Part shown: positions 9,787 through 18,059 of the stretch, piece by piece
How the letters are laid out: every line of letters starts with the position of its first letter
How positions within the stretch are numbered: position 1 is the first letter of the stretch
Origin: Lysobacter sp.
GTDB taxonomy: Bacteria; Pseudomonadota; Gammaproteobacteria; Xanthomonadales; Xanthomonadaceae
Assembly (NCBI GenBank): GCA_011526085.1
Contig: WYBC01000017.1
Coordinates: 1-64,000, forward strand
Length of the DNA stretch: 64,000 nt
Direction of reading: 5' to 3'
The notes under the pieces: model-generated
What the model saw: the letters and a program-made list of their open reading frames with translations, nothing else
Databases searched by the model: none
Told to the model about the DNA's origin: nothing
Program-made: the position numbers and the translations under genes

Positions 9787-10089
9787 TCAAGGCTCCGAAG
9801 AGGCGGGAATGGGGGTGGGGAGCGCAGCGGTCGCGGCGGTTGCTTCCGAGGGCGGCGCCGGCATGCGCCCTCGACGGACTTCGCGGCGCAACGGCAACAC
9901 CACCGAAGCGACGATGGCCAGACCACCGAGCAATACGCCGGCCAGCAGCGTGCAGAGCAGAATCACGCCGAGCCCCGCGCGAATTTCGAAGACCCCCAGG
10001 TCGACACTGGCCGGTTCGGCGTTGAGCACGCCGAGCACCAGCCCCAGGGCCAGAAAAACGATGGCGATGAGCGCGCGCAGTGGACGCAT
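9787..10089 (-). CDS. lapA: LapA family inner-membrane protein (DUF1049)
   Basis: A 100-residue protein with two hydrophobic spans (about residues 5-22 and 40-64) and a basic, proline/alanine-rich cytoplasmic tail, as in LapA/YciS. It partners LapB in LPS assembly control. The gene order lapA-lapB with a one-base gap is the conserved arrangement. ATG at 10089. Confidence 0.92.
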   Translation of the reverse strand: MRPLRALIAIVFLALGLVLGVLNAEPASVDLGVFEIRAGLGVILLCTLLAGVLLGGLAIVASVVLPLRREVRRGRMPAPPSEATAATAALPTPIPASSEP

Positions 10090-10269
10090 GGGGACGGTCG
10101 TGTCTCGGAGGGGCCGGAACAGCCGGTTCGGGCGTCAGTGTATGCCGGTCGCTGGTCGATGACGATGGCCCATGCGGGACGGCGTCCGGAGGGTTCGCGG
10201 CAGGAGTTCGATGCGGTCGCGCGCGGCAATACGCAACACGATCGGAGAAGGCGGTGCCTGCGGGGGCAC

Positions 10270-10572
10270 TCAGTCTTCCGGCGGAAGCGGGACGACGTCG
10301 CTGACGCGGTCGCGCAGTTCCTTGCCGGGCTTGAAGTGCGGAACGTGCTTGCCGGGCAGCGCGACGGCATCGCCGGTCTTCGGATTGCGGCCGGTGCGTG
10401 GCGGACGGTAATGCAGGGAAAAACTGCCGAAGCCGCGAATCTCGATCCGCTCGCCCTGGGACAACGAGCCGCCCATCATTTCCAGCAGCGACTTCACCGC
10501 CAGATCGACGTCATCGGCCTTCAGGTGGCTCTGACGCTGGGACAGGATCTCGATCAGTTCGGATTTGGTCAT
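10270..10572 (-). CDS. ihfB: Integration host factor subunit beta
   Basis: A 100-residue IHF beta chain, the sequence-specific DNA-bending partner of IhfA. It has the HU/IHF fold, with [21 protein letters not shown] as the beta-arm region including the conserved proline of the intercalating tip. The ATG at 10572 gives the standard N-terminus [12 protein letters not shown] 12 nt upstream sits immediately after GAAGGA and cannot be excluded. It lies between rpsA and lapA on the same strand, the usual order in gammaproteobacteria. Confidence 0.96.
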   Translation of the reverse strand: MTKSELIEILSQRQSHLKADDVDLAVKSLLEMMGGSLSQGERIEIRGFGSFSLHYRPPRTGRNPKTGDAVALPGKHVPHFKPGKELRDRVSDVVPLPPED

Positions 10573-10614
10573 GGGCGTTCGCAATCCTTCAAACGGGCCG
10601 CAGCCGGTCGGCGT

Positions 10615-10645
10615 CGCGGCGATCCGGGAACACCGGATCGCCGCG
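10615..10645. terminator. Strong GC hairpin between rpsA and ihfB
   Basis: A perfect 13-bp stem (10615-10627 with 10633-10645) closes a 5-nt loop, placed 29 nt after the rpsA stop on the minus strand. No U tract follows it. It may act as an attenuator or 3'-end stabiliser that lowers ihfB read-through relative to the abundant rpsA message. Confidence 0.45.
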
Positions 10646-10673
10646 GGCCGTGACGCGGATTACACGGAACGTA

Positions 10674-12365
10674 TCACTCGGAGCGGTTTTCCAGCTGTTC
10701 GCGCAGCAGCGCGCCCAGCTTGGTGGTGCCGCTGGCGGCGTCGGCGGAGGCCTTGTTGTACTCGGCCAGCGCTTCCTGCGTTTCGGCTTCGTCCTTCGCC
10801 TTGATCGACAGCTGCAGGGTACGGCCCTTGCGGTCCATGCCGATGAGCTTGGCTTCGATCTTGTCGCCGACCTTCAGGTGCTGGCTGGCGTCGTCGACGC
10901 GGTCGTAGCTGATGTCGCGGGCCGAGACATAACCCTCGATGCCGTCGCCCAGGTCGATGCCCGCACCCTTCGCGTCCACTTCCTTGACCGTACCGGTGAC
11001 CTTCGAACCCTTCGGGAACGAGGCCATGAACTGGCCGAACGGATCCTGCTCCAGCTGCTTCACGCCGAGGCTGATGCGCTCGCGTTCCGGATCGACGGCG
11101 AGCACGACGGCTTCCAGGGTGTCGCCCTTCTTGAAGTTGCGCACGACGTCTTCGCCGGTGGTGTTCCAGCTCAGGTCCGACAGATGGATCAGGCCGTCGA
11201 TGCCGCCGTCCAGACCGATGAAGATGCCGAAATCGGTGATCGACTTGATCTGGCCGGACACCTTGTCGTTCTTCTTGTGGGTCGCGGCGAACACTTCCCA
11301 CGGATTCTGCGAGCACTGCTTCATGCCCAGCGAGATGCGGCGGCGCTCTTCATCCACGTCGAGGATCATGACTTCGACTTCATCGCCGACCTGCACGACC
11401 TTGGACGGATTGACGTTCTTGTTGGTCCAGTCCATTTCGGACACGTGGACCAGGCCCTCGACGCCCGGCTCGATTTCGACGAACGCGCCGTAATCGGTGA
11501 CGTTGGAGACCTTGCCGAACATGCGCATGTTCGACGGATAACGGCGGGCGATGTTGTCCCACGGATCCTCGCCCAGCTGCTTCAGGCCGAGGCTGACGCG
11601 ATTACGCTCGCGGTCGTACTTGAGCACGCGGACTTCGAGTTCCTGGCCGACTTCGACCACTTCGGACGGATGGCGCACGCGCTTCCACGCCATGTCGGTG
11701 ATGTGCAGCAGGCCATCGATGCCGCCGAGGTCGACGAACGCGCCGTAATCGGTGAGGTTCTTGACCACGCCCTTGAGCTTGGCGCCCTCGACCAGCTTCT
11801 CGAGCAGCTGCTCGCGCTCTTCCGAATGCTCGCTCTCGACGACGGCGCGGCGCGACACGACCACGTTGTTGCGCTTGCGGTCGAGCTTGATGAGCTTGAA
11901 CTCGAGTTCCTTGCCTTCCAGGTACACCGGATCGCGGACCGGGCGCACATCGACCAGCGAACCCGGCAGGAACGCGCGGACGTCCTTGATGTCGACGGTG
12001 AAACCGCCCTTGACCTTGCCGCTGATGCGGCCGGTGATGGTTTCGTTCTTTTCCAGCGCTTCTTCCAGCTCGTCCCACACCATCGCGCGCTTGGCCTTGT
12101 CGCGCGAGAGGACGGTTTCGCCGAAGCCGTTTTCGAGAGAGTCCAGCGCCACCTTCACGGTGTCGCCGACAGCGACGTCGATCTCGCCGGCGTCGTTACG
12201 GAACTGTTCGATCGGGACGATGCCCTCGGACTTCAGGCCGGCGTTGATGACGACGACGTCGGTGCGCACGTCGACGACGACGCCACTGACGATCGAACCG
12301 GGCTTGAGCTTGGCCAGATTGGCGGCTGCGCTCTGTTCGAACAGTTCTGCGAATGATTCGGTCAT
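10674..12365 (-). CDS. rpsA: 30S ribosomal protein S1
   Basis: A 563-residue S1 with six successive S1/OB domains; repeats of the type [21 protein letters not shown] and [21 protein letters not shown] are visible. It recruits mRNA to the 30S subunit and matters most for messages with weak Shine-Dalgarno sites, which are common in this window. The ATG at 12365 ([12 protein letters not shown]) matches the family start; an in-frame ATG 39 nt upstream is less likely. It lies downstream of cmk as in most proteobacteria. Confidence 0.98.
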   Translation of the reverse strand: MTESFAELFEQSAAANLAKLKPGSIVSGVVVDVRTDVVVINAGLKSEGIVPIEQFRNDAGEIDVAVGDTVKVALDSLENGFGETVLSRDKAKRAMVWDELEEALEKNETITGRISGKVKGGFTVDIKDVRAFLPGSLVDVRPVRDPVYLEGKELEFKLIKLDRKRNNVVVSRRAVVESEHSEEREQLLEKLVEGAKLKGVVKNLTDYGAFVDLGGIDGLLHITDMAWKRVRHPSEVVEVGQELEVRVLKYDRERNRVSLGLKQLGEDPWDNIARRYPSNMRMFGKVSNVTDYGAFVEIEPGVEGLVHVSEMDWTNKNVNPSKVVQVGDEVEVMILDVDEERRRISLGMKQCSQNPWEVFAATHKKNDKVSGQIKSITDFGIFIGLDGGIDGLIHLSDLSWNTTGEDVVRNFKKGDTLEAVVLAVDPERERISLGVKQLEQDPFGQFMASFPKGSKVTGTVKEVDAKGAGIDLGDGIEGYVSARDISYDRVDDASQHLKVGDKIEAKLIGMDRKGRTLQLSIKAKDEAETQEALAEYNKASADAASGTTKLGALLREQLENRSE

Positions 12366-12574
12366 GGGTTGATGATCTCGGTTGATGACACAGATCGGCG
12401 CCATGCCTGCGGGGCGTGAAGCGCGCGATCCACCCGTTGCGGGCCTGGGCGGGATTGCCTGTGGCCGTCAGTGAGTGATGAATGGAAAAAACCGCCGCGC
12501 GGCACTCGCGTGCCGTTGCGCCGGACCTCCTGCCACGGGAAAACGCGCGTGCGACGAACCAACGATGGCGGGCG

Positions 12575-13273
12575 TCAGGAACGCGGCGCGGGCACGAGGG
12601 CCAGAACGCGTTCGACGACCGCGTCGATGCCGAGGCCGGTGGTGTCGATGCAGACGGCGTCGTCGGCCGGTCGCAAGGGCGCCACCGCGCGATTGGCATC
12701 GCGGGCGTCGCGGGCGAGAATTTCTCGCAGCAGGTCGTCCAAGATAACGGAAACCCCCTTGTCTTTCAACTGCTTATACCGCCTCTCGGCCCGTTCCTCG
12801 GGGCTGGCGGTCAAAAACACCTTGTAGCGGGCATCCGGGAAGATCACCGTCCCCATGTCCCGGCCATCCGCGACCAGCCCCGGCGGACGCCGGAACGCCC
12901 GCTGGCGGTCCTTCAGGGCCGACCTGACCTCGGGCACCGCGGCGATGGCGGACGCCGCGGCACCGGCGGTTTCGGTCCGCAGTTCGTCGGTCGCATCCAG
13001 GCCGTTCACGATCACCCGCAACTCGCCGTCGGCGCGATCCTCGAAGCCGATCCGGGTATCGAAGGCGCAACGAACCAGGGCCGCCGGGTCTGCAAGGTCG
13101 AGGTCCGCCCAGCTCGCGGCGACCCCGACACCACGATACAACGCCCCGGAATCCAGGTAGTGCCAGCCCAGCCGCGCCGCGACCCGCCGGCTGATGGTGC
13201 CCTTGCCGGAGCCCGAGGGGCCGTCGATGGTCAGGACATCCACGGAAGGGGCCGGCGCAGCGGGTTCGGACAT
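12575..13273 (-). CDS. cmk: Cytidylate kinase
   Basis: A 232-residue CMP/dCMP kinase using ATP. The P-loop is [16 protein letters not shown], followed by the CMP-binding [10 protein letters not shown] and [13 protein letters not shown]. The start is chosen at ATG 13273 (MSEP) because a TACAAT -10-like hexamer at 13305-13310 overlaps the next upstream ATG (13306), which would then lie before the transcript start. An upstream start would only add a short low-complexity tail. It heads the cmk-rpsA-ihfB run. Confidence 0.94.
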   Translation of the reverse strand: MSEPAAPAPSVDVLTIDGPSGSGKGTISRRVAARLGWHYLDSGALYRGVGVAASWADLDLADPAALVRCAFDTRIGFEDRADGELRVIVNGLDATDELRTETAGAAASAIAAVPEVRSALKDRQRAFRRPPGLVADGRDMGTVIFPDARYKVFLTASPEERAERRYKQLKDKGVSVILDDLLREILARDARDANRAVAPLRPADDAVCIDTTGLGIDAVVERVLALVPAPRS

Positions 13274-13304
13274 GATGGACTCGGGTTCGGCGGTGGGGGC
13301 GTTC

Positions 13305-13310
13305 ATTGTA
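13305..13310 (-). promoter_or_regulatory. Candidate -10 element for cmk
   Basis: TACAAT on the minus strand, about 31 nt upstream of the chosen cmk start. No good -35 is seen. It helps decide the start codon because it overlaps the alternative ATG. Confidence 0.35.
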
Positions 13311-13461
13311 GCCGCGCACCCCGACCGGCCGGCGCAACGCCATCTTCGGACACGAGACACGCAACCACTTGAATGCGCAAAGAAATGACGGCAGAATAGC
13401 CGGCTGTTTTACCCCCAGCGCCATTCCCATCCACTCAACCGCGTTATCGCCGAGGTTTCCC

Positions 13462-13587
13462 ATGAAGGTCTTGTCCTCCCTGAAGTCGGCGAAGGCCCGT
13501 CACCGCGACTGCAAAGTCGTCCGCCGCCGTGGCAAGGTCTTCGTGATCTGCAAGTCGAACCCGCGTTTCAAGGCGCGCCAGCGCTGA
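13462..13587 (+). CDS. rpmJ: 50S ribosomal protein L36, type B
   Basis: A 41-residue L36 of the YkgO-like type B, beginning [17 protein letters not shown] and ending [13 protein letters not shown]. It keeps only two cysteines and lacks the CxxC zinc ribbon of type A L36. It is thus the zinc-free paralogue that in other bacteria substitutes for type A under zinc limitation. The ATG at 13462 has GAGG 6-9 nt upstream. It is a single gene with a strong terminator about 150 nt downstream, and its last 20 bases are repeated twice in the 3' region. Confidence 0.94.
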   Translation: MKVLSSLKSAKARHRDCKVVRRRGKVFVICKSNPRFKARQR

Positions 13588-13655
13588 AACCAAGGGATCG
13601 TTCAAGGCGCGCCAGCGCTGGAACGAACGGTCTGCCCAAGGCGCGTCAGCACTGA
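13567..13655 (+). repeat. Triplicated 3' end of rpmJ
   Basis: The final 20 bases of rpmJ (13567-13586) recur exactly at 13601-13620 and with a few changes at 13636-13655. The copies follow the stop codon and are spaced by 34 and 35 nt, so they look like tandem segmental duplication in the 3' untranslated region. Confidence 0.85.
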
Positions 13656-13699
13656 AGTCGGCCATTCGCCCGACCTTAGTCGGCCATTCGCCCGACCTT
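13656..13699 (+). repeat. Perfect 22-bp tandem repeat
   Basis: Two identical head-to-tail 22-bp units, 13656-13677 and 13678-13699, lie directly after the rpmJ-tail copies and before the terminator. This is a slippage-prone direct repeat in an untranslated region. Confidence 0.9.
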
Positions 13700-13732
13700 C
13701 GTTACCGACGAACGCCCGCTTGCAGACACCCG

Positions 13733-13765
13733 CAAAAGCCGCCTCGAGCGGCTTTTGTCTTTTTC
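13733..13765 (+). terminator. Intrinsic terminator after rpmJ
   Basis: A perfect 10-bp stem (caaaagccgc at 13733-13742 and gcggcttttg at 13748-13757) with a 5-nt loop is followed by TCTTTTT. The A run on the 5' arm also makes it usable on the minus strand. Confidence 0.9.
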
Positions 13766-13886
13766 GCCCTCACGACGCCAATGCGTGCGCATCGTCGCCA
13801 TGCGCGCGCAACGCGATGTGCTTACAATCGGACGCCGCTCCCGGATCGCCGGGTGCGTCCCCGCATCAGCCTGAGGAGGTTCCCCC

Positions 13887-14216
13887 ATGCGCCATCTCCC
13901 CGCAGCCCTCATCGCCGCCGCGCTCCTCGCGGCCGCACCGCAGGCCTTCGCAGAAACGCTCCTGATCGAACGCGTGGGCCAGGAAGCCGGCATGGCGCTT
14001 CCCGCCCGCGGCATGCGCATGGCGGATGTCGAACGCAAGTTCGGCGCGCCGGCGCAGCGTCTCGACCCCCGCGGCGGCCAGAGCCGCAAGTGGCCGACGA
14101 TCAACCGTTGGACCTATCCGAACTTCATCGTCTATTTCGAGAAGGATCGCGTGATCGATGCCGTCGCCATCCGTGCCGGCAGCAACGAAGTCGGCCCCAA
14201 GCCTCCGATCAAGTAA
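13887..14216 (+). CDS. Small secreted protein of unknown function
   Basis: A 109-residue protein with a clear signal peptide (residues 1-22, cleavage after AFA). The mature part has no cysteines. A GMRMADVERKFGAPAQR segment followed by RWTYPNFIVYFEKDRVIDAV resembles the small BamE/SmpA-like fold, in which a short helix is followed by a sheet binding a partner; that comparison is tentative. A strong Shine-Dalgarno site (TGAGGAGG) sits 7 nt before ATG 13887. It ends 18 nt before aguA on the same strand, so the two may be co-transcribed. I do not recognise a named family. Confidence 0.8.
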   Translation: MRHLPAALIAAALLAAAPQAFAETLLIERVGQEAGMALPARGMRMADVERKFGAPAQRLDPRGGQSRKWPTINRWTYPNFIVYFEKDRVIDAVAIRAGSNEVGPKPPIK

Positions 14217-14234
14217 TCCGGCCTACCGCATCCG

Positions 14235-15302
14235 ATGTCCGACAAGTTCCGTTTTCCGGCGGAGTGGGAACCCCAGTCCGCCGTCCTGATCGCGTGGCCG
14301 CATCCCGAGACCGACTGGGGCCCGCGCCTCGTCGATGTCGAGGAAACCTACATCGCGCTGGTCGCGGCGATCACTTCGTTCGAGGACGCGGTGATCTGCA
14401 TCGCCGACGACGATCTGCAGACCTACGCCGAAGCCCGCCTGCGTTCCGCGCGCGTGGACATGAGCCGCGTGCGCTTCGTGACCGTCGAATACGACGACAC
14501 CTGGCTGCGCGACAGCGGACCGATCACGCTCACGCGCGAGACCGGCCATTCTGGTGCCGCGAATCCACGGGCTTCCGGCGACTTCCGTCTGCTCGATTTC
14601 CGATTCACCGGCTGGGGCGGCAAGTTCGAGGCCAGCCGCGACGACCGTCTGATCGAGGCGCTGAGCACGGGAGGCCTGTTCCCGGGTGGGGAGCGCCACG
14701 AGATCGATTTCGCGCTGGAGGGCGGCGGCATCGAGACCGACGGCGCCGGCACCCTGCTCACGACCTGGCGTTGTCTGCACGAGCGCCATCCGCAGGCGAC
14801 CCGCGAACAGCTCGGCGCGAAACTCGCGGGTTGGCTGGCGCAGGACCGTGTGCTGTGGCTGGAACGCGGGTATCTGGAAGGCGACGACACCGACGCGCAC
14901 ATCGACACCCTCGCGCGCTTCGCCGCGCCGGACGCGATCGTCTATCAGGCCTGCGACGATGTCGCCGACACCCACTACGACGAACTGCAGGCGATGGCCG
15001 CGGAGCTGTCGCAGTTGCGCACCCGCGAAGGCAGGCCCTACCGGCTGTTCGCATTGCCGTGGCCCAGACCCATCTTCGACGACGGCCGCCGGCTCGCCGC
15101 GAGCTACGCCAATTTCCTGATCGTCAACGGTGCGGTGCTGATGCCGTCCTACGGGGATGTCGCCGATGCGCGCGCGCAGGAAGTGATGGCCGAGGCGTTC
15201 CCTGGCCGCGCGATCGTGCCGGTCCCCTGTCGTCCGCTGATCTGGCAGAACGGCAGCCTGCACTGCATCACGATGCAGTTGCCCGCGGACGTCCTCGGCT
15301 GA
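14235..15302 (+). CDS. aguA: Agmatine deiminase
   Basis: A 355-residue agmatine iminohydrolase of the PPAD superfamily, converting agmatine to N-carbamoylputrescine and ammonia. The N-terminal motif FPAEWEPQSAVLIAWPH, the substrate-binding DDTWLRDSGP, the histidine in DTDAHIDTLARF and the nucleophile Cys344 in GSLHCITMQ are all present. Length is normal. It follows the small secreted protein by 18 nt and precedes aguB by 119 nt, forming the two-step agmatine-to-putrescine route. Confidence 0.96.
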   Translation: MSDKFRFPAEWEPQSAVLIAWPHPETDWGPRLVDVEETYIALVAAITSFEDAVICIADDDLQTYAEARLRSARVDMSRVRFVTVEYDDTWLRDSGPITLTRETGHSGAANPRASGDFRLLDFRFTGWGGKFEASRDDRLIEALSTGGLFPGGERHEIDFALEGGGIETDGAGTLLTTWRCLHERHPQATREQLGAKLAGWLAQDRVLWLERGYLEGDDTDAHIDTLARFAAPDAIVYQACDDVADTHYDELQAMAAELSQLRTREGRPYRLFALPWPRPIFDDGRRLAASYANFLIVNGAVLMPSYGDVADARAQEVMAEAFPGRAIVPVPCRPLIWQNGSLHCITMQLPADVLG

Positions 15303-15385
15303 TGCGTCATCGCTCGCGATGATCGGCGTGCATCCCGGCGCGCATCGTCGTCGGGCACCTCGCAACGGCGGGCCAGGGCCCGCCC

Positions 15386-15404
15386 TACAATGACCGAACG
15401 GTCA
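15386..15404 (+). promoter_or_regulatory. aguB -10 element with TetR-type operator
   Basis: TACAAT at 15386-15391 is followed, with one base of overlap, by the palindrome TGACCGAACGGTCA at 15391-15404 (6+2+6, perfect arms). TGACCG-nn-CGGTCA is a classic TetR-family operator form. It lies where the transcription start would be, about 18 nt before the aguB ATG. Ten of its 14 positions, including an unbroken CGAACGGTC, recur at the promoter of the TetR gene at 16376. Confidence 0.6.
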
Positions 15405-15421
15405 CAGGTCGCGATCCCACC

Positions 15422-16306
15422 ATGAACAAGAAAACGCTCCCCGTCGCTTTGATCCAGGAAAGCAACCGAGGCTCGACCGAGGCGAATCTGGCGTTGATCG
15501 AAGACCGCGTCGGCGAAGCCGCGAAGCGCGGAGCGAAACTGGTGCTGCTGCAGGAACTCCACAACGGCGCGTATTTCTGCCAGCACGAATCTGTGGACGA
15601 GTTCGATCTCGCCGAACCGATCCCGGGTCCGAGCACCGGGCGGCTGTCGTCGCTCGCGAAACGACACGGCGTGGTCCTGGTCAGCTCGCTGTTCGAACGC
15701 CGCGCGGCCGGTCTGTACCACAACACCGCGGTGGTGTTCGACGCCGACGGCAGCACCGCCGGCAAGTACCGCAAGATGCACATCCCGGACGATCCGGGGT
15801 TCTACGAGAAGTTCTATTTCACGCCGGGCGACCTCGGTTTCACGCCGATCGATACATCGGTCGGCCGCCTCGGCGTACTGGTGTGCTGGGACCAGTGGTA
15901 TCCGGAAGCCGCGCGGCTGATGGCGCTGGCCGGCGCCGAACTGCTGCTCTACCCGACCGCCATCGGCTGGGACCCGTCCGACGAACAGGCCGAGAAGGAT
16001 CGCCAGCGCGGCGCATGGATCCTCAGCCATCGCGGCCATGCGGTCGCCAACGGCGTGCCGGTGCTCAGTTGCAACCGGGTCGGGCATGAACCGTCGCCGC
16101 TGGGTGCGGCCGGCATCGATTTCTGGGGCAACAGCCATGTCCTCGGGCCGCAGGGCGAATTCCTGGCCGAAGCCGGCACCGAACCGACGATCCTGATGGC
16201 CGAAGTCGACATGGCGCGCAGCGAGCATGTCCGGCGGATCTGGCCGTTCCTGCGCGATCGCCGGATCGATGCCTACGGCGATCTGCTCAAGCGCTATCGC
16301 GACTGA
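15422..16306 (+). CDS. aguB: N-carbamoylputrescine amidase
   Basis: A 294-residue nitrilase-superfamily amidohydrolase that releases putrescine from N-carbamoylputrescine with loss of carbon dioxide and ammonia. The Glu-Lys-Cys triad is complete: Glu45 (LLQELHNG), Lys118 (KYRKMHIPD) and Cys155 (LVCWDQWYPE). The substrate-loop sequence PTAIGWDPSDEQ is typical of AguB. It pairs with aguA just upstream but has its own probable promoter and palindromic operator, which allows separate control of this step. Confidence 0.96.
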   Translation: MNKKTLPVALIQESNRGSTEANLALIEDRVGEAAKRGAKLVLLQELHNGAYFCQHESVDEFDLAEPIPGPSTGRLSSLAKRHGVVLVSSLFERRAAGLYHNTAVVFDADGSTAGKYRKMHIPDDPGFYEKFYFTPGDLGFTPIDTSVGRLGVLVCWDQWYPEAARLMALAGAELLLYPTAIGWDPSDEQAEKDRQRGAWILSHRGHAVANGVPVLSCNRVGHEPSPLGAAGIDFWGNSHVLGPQGEFLAEAGTEPTILMAEVDMARSEHVRRIWPFLRDRRIDAYGDLLKRYRD

Positions 16307-16339
16307 TCCGCTCCGGAATGGGTGCCGAGCCTCCGGCAC

Positions 16340-16369
16340 TTGCACGGAAACGAACGGTCGTTCTATAAA
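16340..16369 (+). promoter_or_regulatory. TetR promoter with embedded inverted repeat, leaderless start
   Basis: A -35 TTGCAC (16340-16345) and a -10 TATAAA (16364-16369) are separated by 18 nt. The spacer holds GAACG-GT-CGTTC at 16352-16363, a perfect 5-bp inverted repeat ending next to the -10. The ATG at 16376 lies 6 nt past the -10, about where transcription should begin, so the message is probably leaderless. The inverted repeat would let the regulator block its own promoter. Confidence 0.65.
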
Positions 16370-16375
16370 GTGCGC

Positions 16376-16987
16376 ATGAATCCCTCCAGTCCCTCCGGCA
16401 AAGGCGCCGCCACCCGCGACATGATCGTGGAACGCGCCTACATGATCGCCTCGTCGGCCGGTCTGGAGGGCTTGTCGATCGGACCGTTGGCGGATGCCGT
16501 GGGCATGTCCAAGAGCGGCGTGTTCGCCCATTTCGGGTCGCGCGAGGACCTGCAGCTTGCGGTGCTGGATCTGGCCGCGCAGCGGTTCGGCGAACACACG
16601 CTGATCCCCGCCCTCAAGGCCGGGCGTGGCCTGCCTCGCCTGCGTGCGATCCTCGTTCACTGGTTCGACTGGCTGGGCCAGGACCGTGGCGGCTGCCTTT
16701 TGCTGTCCGCGGTCAGCGAGTACGACGACCGCCCGGGTCCGCTGCGCGACCGCGTCCTGGCCCACCATCAGCGCTGGCGCGGCGAGCTGGTCCGCGCGAT
16801 CGGCCTGGCCATCGCCTCCGGCGAACTGCGCAACGATATCGACGCCGAGCAGTTCGCCTTCGAGGTGAATGCGATCGCACTGGCCGTCCAACACGACATG
16901 GCGATCGCCGGTTACGACACTGCTGTCGCCCTCGGGCAACGGATGTTCGAGCACCTGCTCCCGATCTATCTCTCCCCGCACGACTGA
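16376..16987 (+). CDS. TetR/AcrR family transcriptional regulator
   Basis: A 203-residue regulator. The N-terminal helix-turn-helix is at about residues 12-60, with the recognition region ADAVGMSKSGVFAHFGSRED typical of TetR proteins. The C-terminal all-helical domain contains WFDWLGQDRGGCLLLSAVSEYDDRPGP, a pattern of regulators often paired with lipid or hydrolase genes. It is probably a homodimeric repressor. ATG 16376 is chosen because the promoter -10 ends 6 nt before it. It is followed after 21 nt by an alpha/beta hydrolase that is likely co-transcribed, and may also control aguB through a similar site. Confidence 0.93.
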   Translation: MNPSSPSGKGAATRDMIVERAYMIASSAGLEGLSIGPLADAVGMSKSGVFAHFGSREDLQLAVLDLAAQRFGEHTLIPALKAGRGLPRLRAILVHWFDWLGQDRGGCLLLSAVSEYDDRPGPLRDRVLAHHQRWRGELVRAIGLAIASGELRNDIDAEQFAFEVNAIALAVQHDMAIAGYDTAVALGQRMFEHLLPIYLSPHD

Positions 16988-17008
16988 TTCCGCCGACGGA
17001 GGCTTGTC

Positions 17009-17935
17009 ATGGGTGTTCTATTCGCGAAAATTAGCACGATCGTTCGTAATGTCGCAGTGCTCTACACGACCCGCCTGCTGTTCCTCGCCGGTGGCCGGCT
17101 CTGGCCCGAAGCCACGCTGACACGGGCGGGCAGACTGTTCTGCACCCCGTTCCGCAGCAGCCGCCAGCGCGCCGCCGCCGCGCCGACCGCCGGTGCGCGC
17201 GAAGAACGGATCGAAGTCGACGGACTCGGCATCGCCACCTACGTCTGGGGCGATCCATCCCGCCAGCCCTACGTGCTCTTCGCGCACGGCTGGTCCAGCC
17301 ACGGCACCCGCGCCGCGGCATGGGTGGAACCGCTGCGTGCCGCGGGCTATGCCCTCGTCGCCTTCGATCAGGCAGGCCACGGTCGGAGCGACGGGGATCG
17401 CACCACCCTGCCCGACTTCGCCTGCCATCTGCTGGCGGTCGGGCGCCACTACGGCCCGGCCACCGCGGTGATCGGGCATTCGCTGGGCGGCGCCGCCACC
17501 GCGGTGGCGCTGGCGCGCGGGCTGGCCGCGGAATCCGCGATCCTGATCGCCCCCGCCGCCGACCCGCTGGCAGCGATGGAGCGCTTCAGCCGCTTCGTCT
17601 GGCTGGGCACGCACTGGGGCGCGCGGCTCGCCGCACTGTTCGAACGCCAGACCCGGGTGCCGATCGAAGACCTGCAGGCGCATCGCAACGCACCGGTGAT
17701 CGGCCGACCGGCGCTGATCGTGCACGATCTGGAGGACCGCGAGGTGCCCTGGTCCGAAGGCGAACGCTATGCCCGGCTGTGGCACGACGCACGGATGATC
17801 ACCACCCGCGGCTTCGGCCACAACCGCATCGCCGACCACCCCGACGTGATCGCGAACGCGCTGCGCTTCCTTCGCCGCGAAACGGTGGGCGCGCGCATCG
17901 TCTCGTCGCCGAATCTGCCGTTCGGCGTGTGCTGA
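17009..17935 (+). CDS. Alpha/beta hydrolase
   Basis: A 308-residue alpha/beta-fold hydrolase. The nucleophile elbow is GHSLGG with Ser158. The oxyanion motif is FAHGWSSHG (residues 91-99), the acid is in HDLEDREVPW and the histidine in GFGHNRI, so the triad is complete. The first ~45 residues are hydrophobic or amphipathic and could anchor it to the membrane. GGAGG precedes the ATG. It lies 21 nt behind the TetR gene and is its most likely target. The substrate is unknown; an ester or lipid is plausible. Confidence 0.88.
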   Translation: MGVLFAKISTIVRNVAVLYTTRLLFLAGGRLWPEATLTRAGRLFCTPFRSSRQRAAAAPTAGAREERIEVDGLGIATYVWGDPSRQPYVLFAHGWSSHGTRAAAWVEPLRAAGYALVAFDQAGHGRSDGDRTTLPDFACHLLAVGRHYGPATAVIGHSLGGAATAVALARGLAAESAILIAPAADPLAAMERFSRFVWLGTHWGARLAALFERQTRVPIEDLQAHRNAPVIGRPALIVHDLEDREVPWSEGERYARLWHDARMITTRGFGHNRIADHPDVIANALRFLRRETVGARIVSSPNLPFGVC

Positions 17936-18059
17936 ATCGTCGCGGCCCGGCCGGACGCGACAGCCTGCGCACGAGCGTCTATCCTCCACGTTCCGTCGCG
18001 TTCGCTCCCGAGGATCGGTGAGGCCGGGATCGGCGGTCCCTCCCCACCGCATTGTCACG

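Noticed and set aside
8607-9926. Longer N-terminus for lapB starting at 9926
   Set aside because: The added residues lie inside lapA in another frame; the LapB anchor begins at the ATG at 9785.
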